This document shows, in pieces, positions 1 to 10,676 of a stretch of 64,000 nt of DNA. Source of the stretch: Isoetes taiwanensis (lineage: Eukaryota; Streptophyta; Lycopodiopsida; Isoetales; Isoetaceae). Below the pieces are notes generated by a model. That model searched no databases. It saw nothing but the letters and a program-made list of their open reading frames with translations, and was not told where the DNA came from. Within the stretch, counting starts at the first letter, position 1; the number at the start of each line of letters is the position of its first letter. The stretch lies in the NCBI GenBank assembly GCA_021234155.1, contig JAJEKV010000014.1:6031563-6095562 (forward strand), in the 5' to 3' direction. A program made the position numbers and the translations under genes.

Positions 1-237
1 CATGTTCAAATCGATGGAGGTAAGCGGTCTCATCACGCGGATAAACTCCGCAAACAAATGGGCATCACACAACTCTTTCGTGCCCCATATGACATCAAAT
101 TGGCTAATGGCCATATCACGAGACCTCAAGGCGTCACACCTATTCTTCACATCAACATTGGTGATCTCCTCGCTTTTCCCATGGAATTTGGCGTTGGAAA
201 GTTTGGCGAAGATCCGGTGACTATGAAATGCCGGTAG
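1..237 (+). pseudogene. Retropepsin-like protease fragment (element A)
   Basis: Read in frame 1, the first 79 codons give a retropepsin-like stretch with an IDGG sequence near the start, where the family has D-S/T-G. This is followed by a segment containing LANGHITRPQGV, GDLLAFPMEF and a stop. Retropepsin cleaves the Gag-Pol polyprotein. The fragment is cut by the window edge. The G-G in place of S/T-G is unusual but is also seen in the protease of the nested element (DGGS). Confidence 0.5.
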
Positions 238-939
238 GCGGACCTTTTCTCCGCCAGTAAAGAGTATCCATTTTTGGGCCGCGGACCGGTTAGTCATCGA
301 TGGTCATCTCAATGCCACCATGGACTTGCAAGCAAAGGCAGGGATCATTTACTTGACAATGCGGAACCTTCTCTCGGAACCGCAGTTCAAGAAGCTCGGA
401 ATATTTATCAAGTTCAGGCTCCACTGCGAGGATGCCCTGTCATCCTACCCTCAATATGCTGATCCTTGGGGAGAAATGACTCTTGATCGGGACCCGGTAT
501 GGCTGCCTTGCTTGACCCCTACCGCTCCTTGCAATGAATCCAACGCGTTGATCACTTTTCGATCTTTGAACCTCCGCCACTCGTTGATGTACCTTGGTTG
601 TCATGAAGCAATCACCGCTAGATGACAGCGAAAGCAACCTCTCTTTTTCACCACGCATAGCGTGCCACGATCCGGTTATGCTCCAACCTCCCGCACACAT
701 TGTCCGGGATACTGAAGTAATACCCCATATTCGGACTCGAGAAGTTGAGATTGTGGGCGTTGGCAACAATCAACATTGTCGCGTGCTGCAAATCTTCCGG
801 CTCCTTATCGTAACAGGGGCCGTCCGCTGTTCAAAAATTCAAACACATTTTCGCCTCGAGTTACAAAGATCTTCGGCGGCATCAACAAAAGCTTGGGGAA
901 CTCACCATTCCTACCAAATCTGATGCACGACCCGGTGTA

Positions 940-1500
940 GCAGCGACGATACGGGCTCAACCCTAATTACCGTGATCGCCAAGGCGGAAATTGACAAACT
1001 CCTTGCTGCGGGTTTGATCTATGAGGTCAAACATTAGAATGGGTGAGCCCCATCGTCATTGCCCTTAAGCACAATGGTAAGATCCGCATCCGTGGTGGAC
1101 TATCGGAAACTCAATCGAGCCACGGGCGTGATCATTTTCCACTTCCCTTCACAGACCAAGTTCGGAAGAAGTGGTCGCCATGAGATGTACTCCTTTATGG
1201 ATGGTTTTTTCTGGCTACAATCAGATCTCCATCAAAGAATACGATCAACTCAAGACCACTTTCACCACCGGTAAGCACTTTTTTGCCTACAAGGTGGTTC
1301 CTTTTGGATTATCAACTCTCCTTCCACGTTTCAGCGCATCATGCTCTCAGTTTTTCATGATTTCATGAAGGAAAATCCCTTCTTGCAAATTTTTCAAGAT
1401 GACTTCTCGCCTCTGAGTTCCATGGCTGACCATTTGGATAAATTGGAACTTCGTCTTCCAGAAATGAAATGTGATGAGTCCCAGGCATTAGTCTCAATCA
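940..1500 (+). pseudogene. Reverse transcriptase fragment (element A)
   Basis: Pieces in all three plus frames match a gypsy reverse transcriptase in the correct order: a VSPIVIA-like stretch near 1045, VDYRKLNRATG near 1095, EMYSFMDGF near 1185, NQISIKEYDQLKTTF near 1215, KVVPFGLS near 1290, and FLQIFQDD near 1380 in place of the catalytic Y-x-D-D motif. Several one-base frame changes occur; one is an extra T in a T-run at about 1206. No intact ORF remains. Confidence 0.75.
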
Positions 1501-1699
1501 CGAAAAATGCACCTTTTTGCGTCACTTCCGGTGTTCCGTTAGGCCATGTTGTCGACCAAAGCGAGGAATCACCCACGATCCCGCCAAAATGGGTTGTGTG
1601 CTCAAGGCTCAAGCACCAGCCAATATCAAGGAGACACGCTCCTTCACAGGAAAAGTCAATTATTACTCCACCTTCATACCGGACCGGCGGCCATTGCAG

Positions 1700-2130
1700 A
1701 TCCCATTCATAAACTCACGGGTGACTTAATCCACGGGCTTGGGTGGTGCTTTCCAGCTTCCGGTGAAGCTTTTTTGCTTACTCGGGCACCGGTTCTTGTT
1801 CCTCCTCAATGGGACAAGCCCTTTCATGTTCATGTCGATGTCTGGCGTTTGCTATTGAGCCGTTCTTTCTCAAGAATATGATGCGACACCGACAAACTAA
1901 ATCGCTACGCCAAATTAAAAACTCAATTCTGCAGCGCAACTATTACGCCACGGAGCGTGAAGCTTTGGGTCTCATTTTACGGTCCAACGCTTCCGTCATT
2001 ACCTTTGGCAGTCAAATCAAGTTCTTTGTGGACCACCAAGCACTCCTCTATTTGATCAACAAGTCCATCACGGGCGCATTGCTTTCGTTGGGTCCTTCTT
2101 CTCCAAGAATTTGCTCCTTTTGAAATCGCG
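1700..2130 (+). pseudogene. RNase H fragment (element A)
   Basis: Downstream of the RT, the reading frame around 1910-2110 contains NYYATEREALGLIL and FFVDHQALLYLINKS. These are the standard gypsy RNase H landmarks: the catalytic E within the 'Y-x-x-T-E-x-E' stretch and the D of 'T-D-H-x-x-L'. The first catalytic aspartate region near 1830 is out of frame. Confidence 0.65.
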
Positions 2131-2339
2131 TTCATAAAGGCGGGCAAATCTCATGTTGTTCGGATTATCTTTCGCATCCACACGGATGATCCCGCGAGGG
2201 GTCTCGGGCGCCTTCCACGATGCTCAACTCTTTTTAGTCGCGGCAACACCACATTGGTTCCATGATTTTCAGCAGTACCTCCTCACGGGTGCTCTTCCAC
2301 CGTAAGAGGCGAGGCGCTCTCTCGCCTTAGCGACAATCC

Positions 2340-3460
2340 TGCCGCCATCAATTTCTCGGTGAGGTCGCGTGGACTACACCATGGTTGCTTGGGACATCTC
2401 TACAAAAGGGTAAGGACACCATCCTTCGGCCGCTGTGTTCTACCTCATGAAGTTCGGATATTGTTCGGAAGCTCATCAAGGGCTCGGTGGTGGTCATTTT
2501 CATGGTGACACCCACGGCCGCTAAAATCCTTCTCTTTGCCGGTATTATTGGCCCACGCTCTTCAAAGATGCTCACGCCCACCAATACGTGACGCTTGCCG
2601 GTGGTGGGGCCCCCCACGCCCGTGGCGCTCTTCCCGCCGCCCGCCACGCATGCTTCCTTCGCCGGCAAATGGGGAATGGACTTTGTGGGACCTATAGATC
2701 CTCCAGGCACACCGTGTGCGATACATTCTGGTTCTCGCGACTACGCCACCAAATGGGAGGAAGCTTGTGCCCTTCGGGACAACATCTTGCTAAAAAACGC
2801 GGCTAGAGTCCTCTATCAACAAATTATCACAGCGATTCGCTGCCCCACCGGAGCTGGTCGGTGGCCGTGGTGTTCATTTCATCAATCATACTATCAAGGA
2901 GCTGACGGATTATCTCTCGATACATCATCACAAGAGCACACCTTACTATCCTCAAGGCAATGGGTTGGCGAAAGCACCAACAAAACTCGGTCACCATTCT
3001 CAAGAAAAAATTTGTGGCCTTCCCACGCATTGGCGAGACAAAACTTCCCTCTTGTTCTTTGGGCCTACAATACTTGTTTCAAGATTGCTACGGGTCACAC
3101 TCCTTTTAAATTGGTTTATGGTCAGGAAGCTCTCATGCCATTTGAATACATCCTTCCAACACTCCGTTTTCAACTGGCTACTCTTGCTCATAATCCACCA
3201 GCCGCCGCTCTCAAAGAGCGGGTCTATCAATTAGAGCGATTGGATGAACCCGGAAGGGATGCTTATATTCGTGTTCTTCATGGTGTGATTTGCAAAAATC
3301 TTTACATGACAAACGTTTGAAGACAAAAACATTCAAAGAAGGAGATTTGGTTCTTCTTTATGATTCAGTACAAAATTTTTAGGGTAAACTCAAATTTCGT
3401 TGGCTTGGCCCTTATCAAATTGTTCAAGTGGTTAGACCAAGCGTTTTCCAACTAATTTGA
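2340..3460 (+). pseudogene. Integrase fragment (element A)
   Basis: The segment near 2660 reads GKWGMDFVGPI, which holds the first catalytic Asp of gypsy integrases. Near 3060-3240 follow LWAYNTCFKIATGHTPFKLVYGQEALMP and a C-terminal helix rich in R and L. Near 3320 comes FKEGDLVLLYDS, the start of the integrase C-terminal domain, and then KFRWLGPYQIVQV. The second Asp and Glu region (2830-2960) is frame-broken. Element A therefore has the usual PR-RT-RH-IN order. Confidence 0.75.
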
Positions 3461-4523
3461 GTTAGATGGCACCCCATTACCTACATTGGTTAATGGTTTT
3501 CGTCTCAAAGCATTTCATCACGAAAGTGAACATCAACACGAGAGGCAGTTCAAGAAGCACACACCACGAGAAAGTGACTAGAAAGGCGTTAGATTATATT
3601 ATAGTGGAGATTTTTTTTTACAAAATGGTAATGACCCGGCTATTTTCGCTATGGGCGCGCCTATATACAAAAAGCGGGCTCGAGCCCTATCTACTAAGTC
3701 CTAAGAGGAAAAACCCTCTACTCCTCGGGTTCGAGCCGAGGGTGATGCGGAGGAGATGGTAGAGGTTCTGCTCCGGATCCCAGCGAAGGTGCAGAACCAC
3801 CTCCATCCCGTTGGTCTTCGGGTCGGGATGTTCAGCCATCCCGGCACACCAGCCGTCCATGCGAATGCCCGCGATTGTGGCGGCGCCCGAGATCCGAACA
3901 ATTCATCTTACAAGTGATCCCTCGGCGGTTAGTGGGCATTGTGCAATCTTCGTTCAAGCCGGCTGGCCGGCCATACCGGCGCCATCCGGATCGTTCGTTT
4001 TTCTCGGTTCGTCTTATATAGCCAACCGAGGAACTCCTTGTCGGCGTGGACCAATCACACAAATCGCATAGCGTGTTTGCAATGCAAATTTGTTTCTAAA
4101 ATGAGAATCTGTTCTCCGCGCCGCATATCCGCCATGGTACCTTTTGACACATTCCTTTTAATGATATCCCACTTCGAGTTGCCGGCATTGAATGCCATTC
4201 CTTCTTTCCACGCGGGGCGTCGAACATTAATGGGTGTCCTTTGCCATCCGTCACATCCGATCTTTTCTTTCGCGTCTCATCCTCACCGTTCATTGCTTCT
4301 CCCTTACGTTTTTGGGACTTAGCCAAATTTTTGCCTCTCAATACCCTTCTTAGCATCTTTTGACACACGGCACCATCAACGGTTCGGTTTCGCACTCTTC
4401 ATACCTCTTAGCCTCGGTTGTGCGCCCTAAAACAAACCTTTTTAGTTCCTCTGCGCCGTCCTCCGTGCTTTCGACTTTCGTCTTCCGCCTTTGGCATCCC
4501 TCTTCGTTTCGCACATCATTCCC
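3461..4523. other. Spacer between pol and extra ORF of element A
   Basis: About 1 kb between the end of integrase and the first codons of the extra 3' ORF. It contains small ORFs in several frames, none recognisable. It may hold the leader or splice acceptor for the extra ORF, but I could not identify one. Confidence 0.4.
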
Positions 4524-5190
4524 ATGGCTGCCCCAAGATTTTCTACACTTCAAGCTCTGCTCCCAAGGATCCGCCCTTTTGCATCTGTATCCTTCTTGGC
4601 GCCCACTTTCATTGAAGCCCTTGTTGGCCCAAATAAAAAGTCGCTGAGCGACACCAGCTTTACGAATTCTCTCAAATGGAACTTAGGCTCCAAATCGACC
4701 GATTCGGCCAGTTCATCGCCAATATCGTTAACGCCCGCCTTAAAGGTTACACCTTTGTGGTCGATGGCACCACTATTTCGTTGACTCAACATTTGATTTC
4801 TGAGGTATTTCATATTCCCTTGCACACCCCTTGTGTATCATGGTGCGCTATCTGGGGATATCGATGTCGAGTTTGGTGCACACGCTTATCATGCCAATGT
4901 CCATCGCCTGACCAATATCGACAAGCCTCACGAAACCTTTGTCAAATTTCTGTGGCGAAAATTCCTTGGGTATTCTATCAAGAACACCCATATCAATAAG
5001 CCTTTCTATAACCTGGTCCTCACTGCTACACATTCCAAACACCACATAGATTGGCCCCAAATGATGTTCTATCGTCTTCTCCAAGAAATGGACCGCCGGG
5101 TACCACTTCCATTTCGAAGTTTCGTGGGGAGGCCACTTTCAAGCCCTCATCCGTCACTACTTCCCTCCCACACCACCAAATTCTCATAAT
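4524..5190 (+). pseudogene. Extra 3' ORF of element A, N-terminal domain
   Basis: Starts MAAPRFSTLQALL at 4524 and continues over three frames through a segment with IDRFGQFIANIVNARLKGYT, one with VDGTTISLTQHLISEVFHI, and one with HETFVKFLWRKFLGY and KPFYNLVLTATHSKHHIDWP. The style, a globular region of about 200 residues followed by a proline-rich linker, resembles 'putative plant transposon protein' ORFs found downstream of pol in some plant gypsy elements. I recognise no enzymatic motif. The frame breaks at about 4680 and 4830, so it is not translatable as given. Confidence 0.5.
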
Positions 5191-5376
5191 TCCACTCAGC
5201 GCTCCCTTCCCATCACTCACCAAGTTGGCACTTCACGCCCGTCTTCCACTGGTCATGTCCACAGTCACACCCATGTCACTGTCTCCTCCTCCGCTACACC
5301 ATCCACTTCACACCATTTTTCCCAAACATCCCAAACCAGGCAACAGCAAGCTCCACCACCACAACACCCTCGTCAG

Positions 5377-6246
5377 TTGTTGTATCAGTATCAGCAGGAG
5401 GCTCAAGCTGCTGCTCTCAAGTTACAAGAATCCCAAGAAGCTCTTATGAGCGGGGTTCAACGGGCACTAGAAGCCTCTGATGCGGTCCACCAGGACCTTC
5501 AAGCTGCAACTGCCCAAGTTGCAGCTTTGGAGGCCAAACTTCAAGACAAGCATGAAGCTCTCTTACAGGCTCATGCAGATCTCAAAAGTACACAAGCTCA
5601 AGTCAGCCAACTCGCAGATCAACAGGCTCAGCTCCAGTCAGAAATTCAGACTTTATTGGAGCACAACAAGTCCAAAGCCGCTCTCCTGAGTACCAAGGAC
5701 GCAGATATTGCTAAACTCAATGCCTTGTACTCTGAACTGTGTGAGAATTTCAGCACTCAAGTTCAAAATCTTTCAGCCCGGGACGCTCAAGTCGCCTCCT
5801 TGACGGCTCAGCTTTCTCACCTTGAACGGCTTCGGCTCACCTCTCTTCACGATCGCCTTTCTGAGAGGTGCGTAAACAAGATCTTGGATGACGCGGAGAT
5901 TGCGGTGCCGTCTCAATACACTGGGAAATCTTCCTCCGGGTCCATCCTTCTCGAAGCGGGTCGTGACCCGATCCGCGCCGCTTTCGAAAGGGACAATCAG
6001 ATCCGTGATCTCGAACAACAGCTGCAGCAAGCTATTCAATCTGCTGATGAGGCTCAAGCAAAACTTGACGCCCATACTGCAATTCTTCACAGAATGCCTG
6101 TTGACTTCCCAGTTCCCTCCTGCTATCATGATTATGTGGTTGCTTTCGGCGCCACCTCTTCCTTTCAGTGGCATGCGGCCGATGGCCCCGTGGATATCCC
6201 CCGGCGGTCTGCAGATTTTCTTCGGATTTGGCGAACTCTCCATTGA
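5377..6246 (+). CDS. Extra 3' ORF of element A, coiled-coil segment
   Basis: An open 289-codon segment. Residues 1-160 are a glutamine/alanine/leucine-rich coiled coil with clear heptads (for example KLQESQEALM, VAALEAKLQDKHEALLQA). A second short coiled coil (IRDLEQQLQQAIQSADEAQAK) starts near residue 208. The same second coil is found in element B at 10455. The segment continues the upstream N-terminal domain and leads into the C-terminal domain after a frame break near 6230. A structural or oligomerising role is inferred from the coiled coil only; there is no catalytic motif. Confidence 0.6.
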   Translation: MLYQYQQEAQAAALKLQESQEALMSGVQRALEASDAVHQDLQAATAQVAALEAKLQDKHEALLQAHADLKSTQAQVSQLADQQAQLQSEIQTLLEHNKSKAALLSTKDADIAKLNALYSELCENFSTQVQNLSARDAQVASLTAQLSHLERLRLTSLHDRLSERCVNKILDDAEIAVPSQYTGKSSSGSILLEAGRDPIRAAFERDNQIRDLEQQLQQAIQSADEAQAKLDAHTAILHRMPVDFPVPSCYHDYVVAFGATSSFQWHAADGPVDIPRRSADFLRIWRTLH

Positions 6247-7470
6247 AGACAAAGGGTTGTCTTTGTGCCCTTGTCGTCTTTGATCTCATACCTTTGTGCC
6301 GATCCGGACTTTATCACATTGAGTGGTTCAGCCCATGGCTTACATATTTCATGATTTCTATCCGGGTGATAAATAGGGAAAACTTTGGAAATGGGCCACG
6401 CCCGACTTTTTCGTGGTGACCAATGCGTGCAATGGGTGCTTCGGGATAACAATCCATATCTTGCGGATCCCTTTCGGACCCAAACTCTTCATCGAGGAGT
6501 ACATGCCTAAGCTTGCCAATCATTTATCTCTCGGCAAGCGGGCGCTGCAACAAATCAAGAAGTATCTAGGACATCAGAGGATCTTCCCTATGCACAAATC
6601 TATATGCGACACCTCGGTTGGTTACAATCGATTACAAGCTACGTTGGATAGCAAGGCGGTCCCCCGGGATGGGATAGCCCTCTGTCAACTCGACTCTACG
6701 CTTCTCTTTGGGATCGTTGGTGTCGGGCACTTGATCCGGATCTTGTCGATCAATTCGGGGAGACCGCCAAGAACCCGCCCCACGGGCATGGTTCCTTCTC
6801 CCTATGCTTCCCCTGACGTACCTCCACGCCCGGGTTCCTGACCGATTGGCGCCTTCCTTTTGGACCAAGGTCATGGATGGTCATGCGGGCTGGACACCAC
6901 CTCAGATCTCGGCCGGATCTCCGGTGGGATCCACGTTTTGTTCGGCGCTCACATTGGGAAGAAGGTGCCACTCGACGGACAACACCACCAATTGGATCTA
7001 CATTGCTAATGGCGTGGTTGGCAACGGCCAGCGGATGCGCTTCATGGTCTCAACACCTTCTTGCAAAATGCCTCCACCTCACCGATCCTTAGTCCATCTT
7101 CAAAGCGGGTTTTTGCGGCTGCCCTCAAATGCATTTTGCTAAGCTCCTTAAATCGGCGTCCCATTTTTCCGCGCAATCAAGCGCCCGGCGTCGGTGCCTT
7201 TGGCCTTCGGACTGTCTCCTCATGGAATGTCGATTACATTTCTTGGGCACGCCCACGCGCCCTTTGAAGACATGGTGCGCTCTCTCGCTTTCTTATTGAT
7301 GCTGATCACGCCCTTGGACAAAAACACACCTCAAGCTCTTCAATCACGCCAAGATCTCATCGGCCGGTACCATAATGGTGCCCGTCCTCACTCCCCGTGA
7401 GGATCACTTTGAGACAGAGATGGCTTCCAGCCCTCGGCAGCTTCCTCCTTTTCTTCACTCGGTGTGGTCG
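6230..7470 (+). pseudogene. Extra 3' ORF of element A, C-terminal domain (frame-broken)
   Basis: This stretch is colinear at DNA level with the intact ORF of element B (10677-11940). Shared landmarks include SVEDKG/GLLCALLVFDLI, the EYMP motif, the WTKVMDGHAGWTPPQIS stretch, TTNWIYIAN and the YHNGARPH terminus. Here it is interrupted many times. A large share of the differences from B fall at CAG or CTG in B, so some of the apparent decay may be sequence error. Function unknown. Confidence 0.7.
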
Positions 7471-7481
7471 TTTGGTGGGAG
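7471..7481 (+). other. Polypurine tract of element A
   Basis: TTTGGTGGGAG lies directly against the first base of the 3' LTR (TGTTAAT). It is the expected position of the plus-strand primer. Element B has GGTGGGGGGGAG in the same place. Confidence 0.6.
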
Positions 7482-8056
7482 TGTTAATCTGTGCCTCTGA
7501 TGCAAGGGACTATTCCTCATCTGACAGAGACCAGGTCAAGCTCAAGGATCCTCGGTCAACCACGGTCCGGACATCCAAGGCTCCCGAAGACCAAGCGGCA
7601 GACCCCCTTGATCAAAACCTTTGGCTGTCAACAAAGCGCCCTTCGGACAAGTGGCGGCGAATCACAGCGTCGGCGTCCGGCGTGATTCTAGGCACTTCAA
7701 GAGGCACCGCCAACATTCCTGCAAATCGGGCCTCCTTCCGTCGACACGAGATCGGTCGGAGTGTCTATATTGGGCCCAAGGCCATTGTACTATATATATG
7801 AGTAGAGTTAGCACATAAGTTTTTAGATGAGTTTTGAGTCTTGTCTCCTTCAGTTTTCTCTCTATTGCGAGAGCTCATGTATTTTCATCATTGATATCAA
7901 GGAAGCTTATCATCTTTCTCTCATTTGTTCTGTTTTCTTCTTTTTCTTCTCTTTCGGCAAATCCCGCGTGACATAGTCCCCCGGACTCTCCTGTTAGATC
8001 CACGGGTCCTCACAGAGGGCTGTCTTCCAGGAGTTCCCGAACCCAGACCCCAAACA
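7482..8056 (+). repeat. 3' LTR of element A (575 bp)
   Basis: Begins TGTTA and ends ACCCCAAACA, so it has TG...CA ends. It matches the 575-bp 3' LTR of element B (11948-12522) along its length, including the 'TATATATGAGTAGAG' stretch that could hold the TATA region. Its mate lies upstream of the window. Confidence 0.85.
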
Positions 8057-8157
8057 TCCGCGTACCACCACATTATGACGTCAGCGGCCCTGCTCCTACT
8101 GCTCACTGAGTCGGGGGGGCAACGTTAGTTGTCCCAGCAGGTGATGCCTTTAGCTAT

Positions 8158-8543
8158 GACGGCCCTTTTCTGGAACAATATTATGGTCTTATAATCTGAA
8201 TATAGACCCAAATCAAAGACCCTGTGGGAAATGTAGAAGCCTAGAAACAAGACGAAATATGAGATATGGAAAACGCCCTATTGGAATCGCTTGCAGAAAT
8301 CGACCCTTACAGAAGAATCGTTGGCAAAGGATTTGCTTAAGAATCTCAGACTTTTTTGCAGAAACCGTCAAAGACTTGGTTCTTCTACTGGCTATGGCAG
8401 CCCTTTTCTGGAATGATAGGGTCTTATAATCTGAATATGAGATATGGAAAACTCCTTGTTGGAATCGCTTGCAAAAATCGACCCTTGCAGAAGAATCGTA
8501 GGCAAAGGATTTGCTTAAAAATCTCAGACTTTTTTTGCAGAAA
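8158..8543 (+). repeat. Imperfect tandem duplication, two units
   Basis: A unit starting with CCCTTTTCTGGAA and GGTCTTATAATCTGAATAT, and ending with AATCTCAGACTTTTTTGCAG, occurs twice (about 8158-8368 and 8396-8543). The second copy lacks part of the middle. No coding potential is visible. Confidence 0.7.
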
Positions 8544-9844
8544 AAGCATTGATCAGTAGCTTAGATCTTTATAAGAGCCCAGAATGGCGTAAATCTGAGA
8601 CCCTTTTTAATCCGGCATCCAAAGCAACTGAGCAAAAGGCATCCTTTTGCACTGTTCGTCGCTTTTCCAAGCACAAGCAACGGTTTTTTTTTTTTTTTTA
8701 TTTTCATTTCAAAAAAAACCCCACAACTGTACTGTCATAGAAGCATTTTGGAAGCTAAAGGGGGTAGAGCAAAACCTTGGTAAAATTCTTTTCTGAAAGA
8801 ACCCATGGAAGAAAGGGGTTCCTTGCATATTCTTCCCAAATCATTCGTTGCTTGTGCATAAACATTTGTAGAGTTGGCATAATTTCAACTATATTCAATG
8901 TTGTTCTCTACCTACATTTGTAGAGTTGGCTTGGTTTCAAATGCCAATTCTAAAGTCCTGACAACAAAAAGGGAATCGTCCAAAATGGGGTTATCTGCAT
9001 AGTAGTATGACATAATAATCACCACTTAACAAATCCTTCGACAAGTTAATTGCTATATTTTCAAGAGTATACTGCTCAGAGGTGCTAGTTAGTAACTATT
9101 GAATGTAAATCAGATAAGCATGAAGTGGGAGAAAACAAAGTTTCCAAAGGAAGTATTGATCCATAGAATGTATACGACTCACTAGTTCTCCCCCATGTAC
9201 GCCTGCATACATATTGCGAGCATACGCCATGGTACAGACTGAGGCAATAGCTGAGACATAGCCACACTGGATGTTCCAATGCACGAGGTAGCTCAGAAGC
9301 ATACACAGGGGCTAGTAGTAATAGCTTCAGATAACACATAGGCTTAGATAGTGCATGGAGCCCATGTTTAACCAGTCCGAGCAGGATTGCCACTTGAACC
9401 TTCGTCTCATGGGAATCCAAGAAACAACTTTTGTTTTGGATATTGATGTAGCTGTACATTGTTTTGTAGATATCATGCATATTCGGAGCCCGAGAACTTT
9501 TTTTGCGCGAAGAGTGGGTGCTCACCGATCCAACTAGCCATACCAACATCTGGTGCATTTTTCGGCGTCTCGGGATAGGCTACATATATTGCAGTATGGG
9601 AGTCACCTCAAGGGCCTCTTTCCAGTTCAGTTAAGCGACGAGACGAGCTATTATAAGATCTATTGTTACATTCTAAGATGTTACGGGAAAGAGAGCAAAA
9701 TAGAGCATAAAATTATGGCTCATGAATTGTTACTGGTGAGTAACACCACTGCAACTAACGACTGAGATTAGATCTATAAAACCTGTAGCGCGTAGATTAG
9801 ATCTGCGAAAGCCTGTAAAACTGAGGAGCAGTGCGTTAAGAGAG
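8544..9844. other. Unassigned intergenic DNA
   Basis: AT-rich sequence without a gene I can support. The longest open frame (157 codons, minus strand, 9085-9558) has the composition of random sequence and no recognisable motif. Confidence 0.4.
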
Positions 9845-9952
9845 GGATAACACCCTGGAACGAGGGTGTTATGCCCTATTTATAACAAACGAGGGCTTGA
9901 GGCCCGAGTTTGTTATAGTAGGGCATAACACCCGAGTTCTGGGGTATTATCC
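9845..9952. repeat. 108-bp foldback (long inverted repeat)
   Basis: Two arms of about 52 nt, beginning GGATAACACC and ending GGTATTATCC, are complementary with a few mismatches around a TTGA loop. The inner arms GTTATGCCCTATTTATAACA and TGTTATAGTAGGGCATAAC pair almost perfectly. It could be a small foldback/MITE remnant or an RNA hairpin. I cannot find a target duplication. Confidence 0.65.
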
Positions 9953-10136
9953 GTCTTAACAACTTGGGCCCGAGAGTTTTATACTGGTTTTGTAGTGGTT
10001 TTATGGTGGTTTTCATAACAAGCTAGGTGTTTATAGCAATTTGGCATAACAAACTAGGTGTTTATGCACTTTTTAATGTGTTGCTAGTGGGTAACACTCT
10101 TGCAAACCACGATTCCATTATTTTGAAATTATTCCA

Positions 10137-10428
10137 TGTTAGTCCTGTGCCTCTTGGTACAGGACTATTCATGCATACGACGGACCAAGTCAAGGCCAAG
10201 AGTCCACAAACAGGCACGGGTCAGTCGTCAAAGGCCACGCAGAAGACCAAGCAGACCACGCAGTCAAAGGGCGCGCCTGCTGTCAAAAGAAGGCGCTCAG
10301 ACAAATGATGGCCCGTCACCGCCTGTGCCAGCATTAGCGTGATTTCAGGCACTTCAAGGGGCACCGCCAGCATTCCTGCAAATCAGGCCTTCTTCCAGGA
10401 GTCGGCACCGAGATCAGTCAGAGTGTCT
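10137..10428 (+). repeat. Truncated 5' LTR of element B
   Basis: Starts TGTTAGTCCTGTGCCTC and matches the right LTR up to CAGTCAGAGTGTCT. After that point the sequence switches to GAGCTGTCTGTTAG and the internal coiled-coil coding region. It carries an extra stretch (TTGGTACAGGACTATTCATG) relative to the right LTR near its start. Confidence 0.8.
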
Positions 10429-10676
10429 TTGGAGCTGTCTGTTAGAAAAAGACAATAGGATCCGCGACCTTGAACAACAGCTACAGCAAGCTGTTCAGTC
10501 TGCTGATGAGGCCCAAACCAAACAAGAAGGCTACATTACCATCGCCCACAACATGTCAGTCGACTTCGCTATTCCTTCCAGTTATCTCGATTATGTGGTT
10601 GCCGCCGGCACCTCTTTCTTCTGAAGTGGTATGCGGCTGATGGTCCAGTTGATGTCCACTGGCTTCGAGGATTTTC

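Larger units (their letters stand above)
1..8056 (+). mobile_element. Element A: decayed Ty3/gypsy LTR retrotransposon, 3' part
   Basis: The window opens inside the protease region of a plus-strand gypsy element. It continues through recognisable but frame-broken reverse transcriptase, RNase H and integrase, then a spacer, a long extra ORF in three domains, a purine tract and a 575-bp 3' LTR ending in CA. The 5' LTR, gag and left target duplication lie outside the window. The extra ORF and LTR are shared with element B, so both belong to one family. The frame is broken many times; part of this may be sequence error rather than decay (see the CAG/CTG finding). Confidence 0.85.

Noticed and set aside
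9085-9558. 157-codon minus-strand frame as a gene
   Set aside because: No motif, no homologous copy in the window, and composition like random AT-rich sequence.
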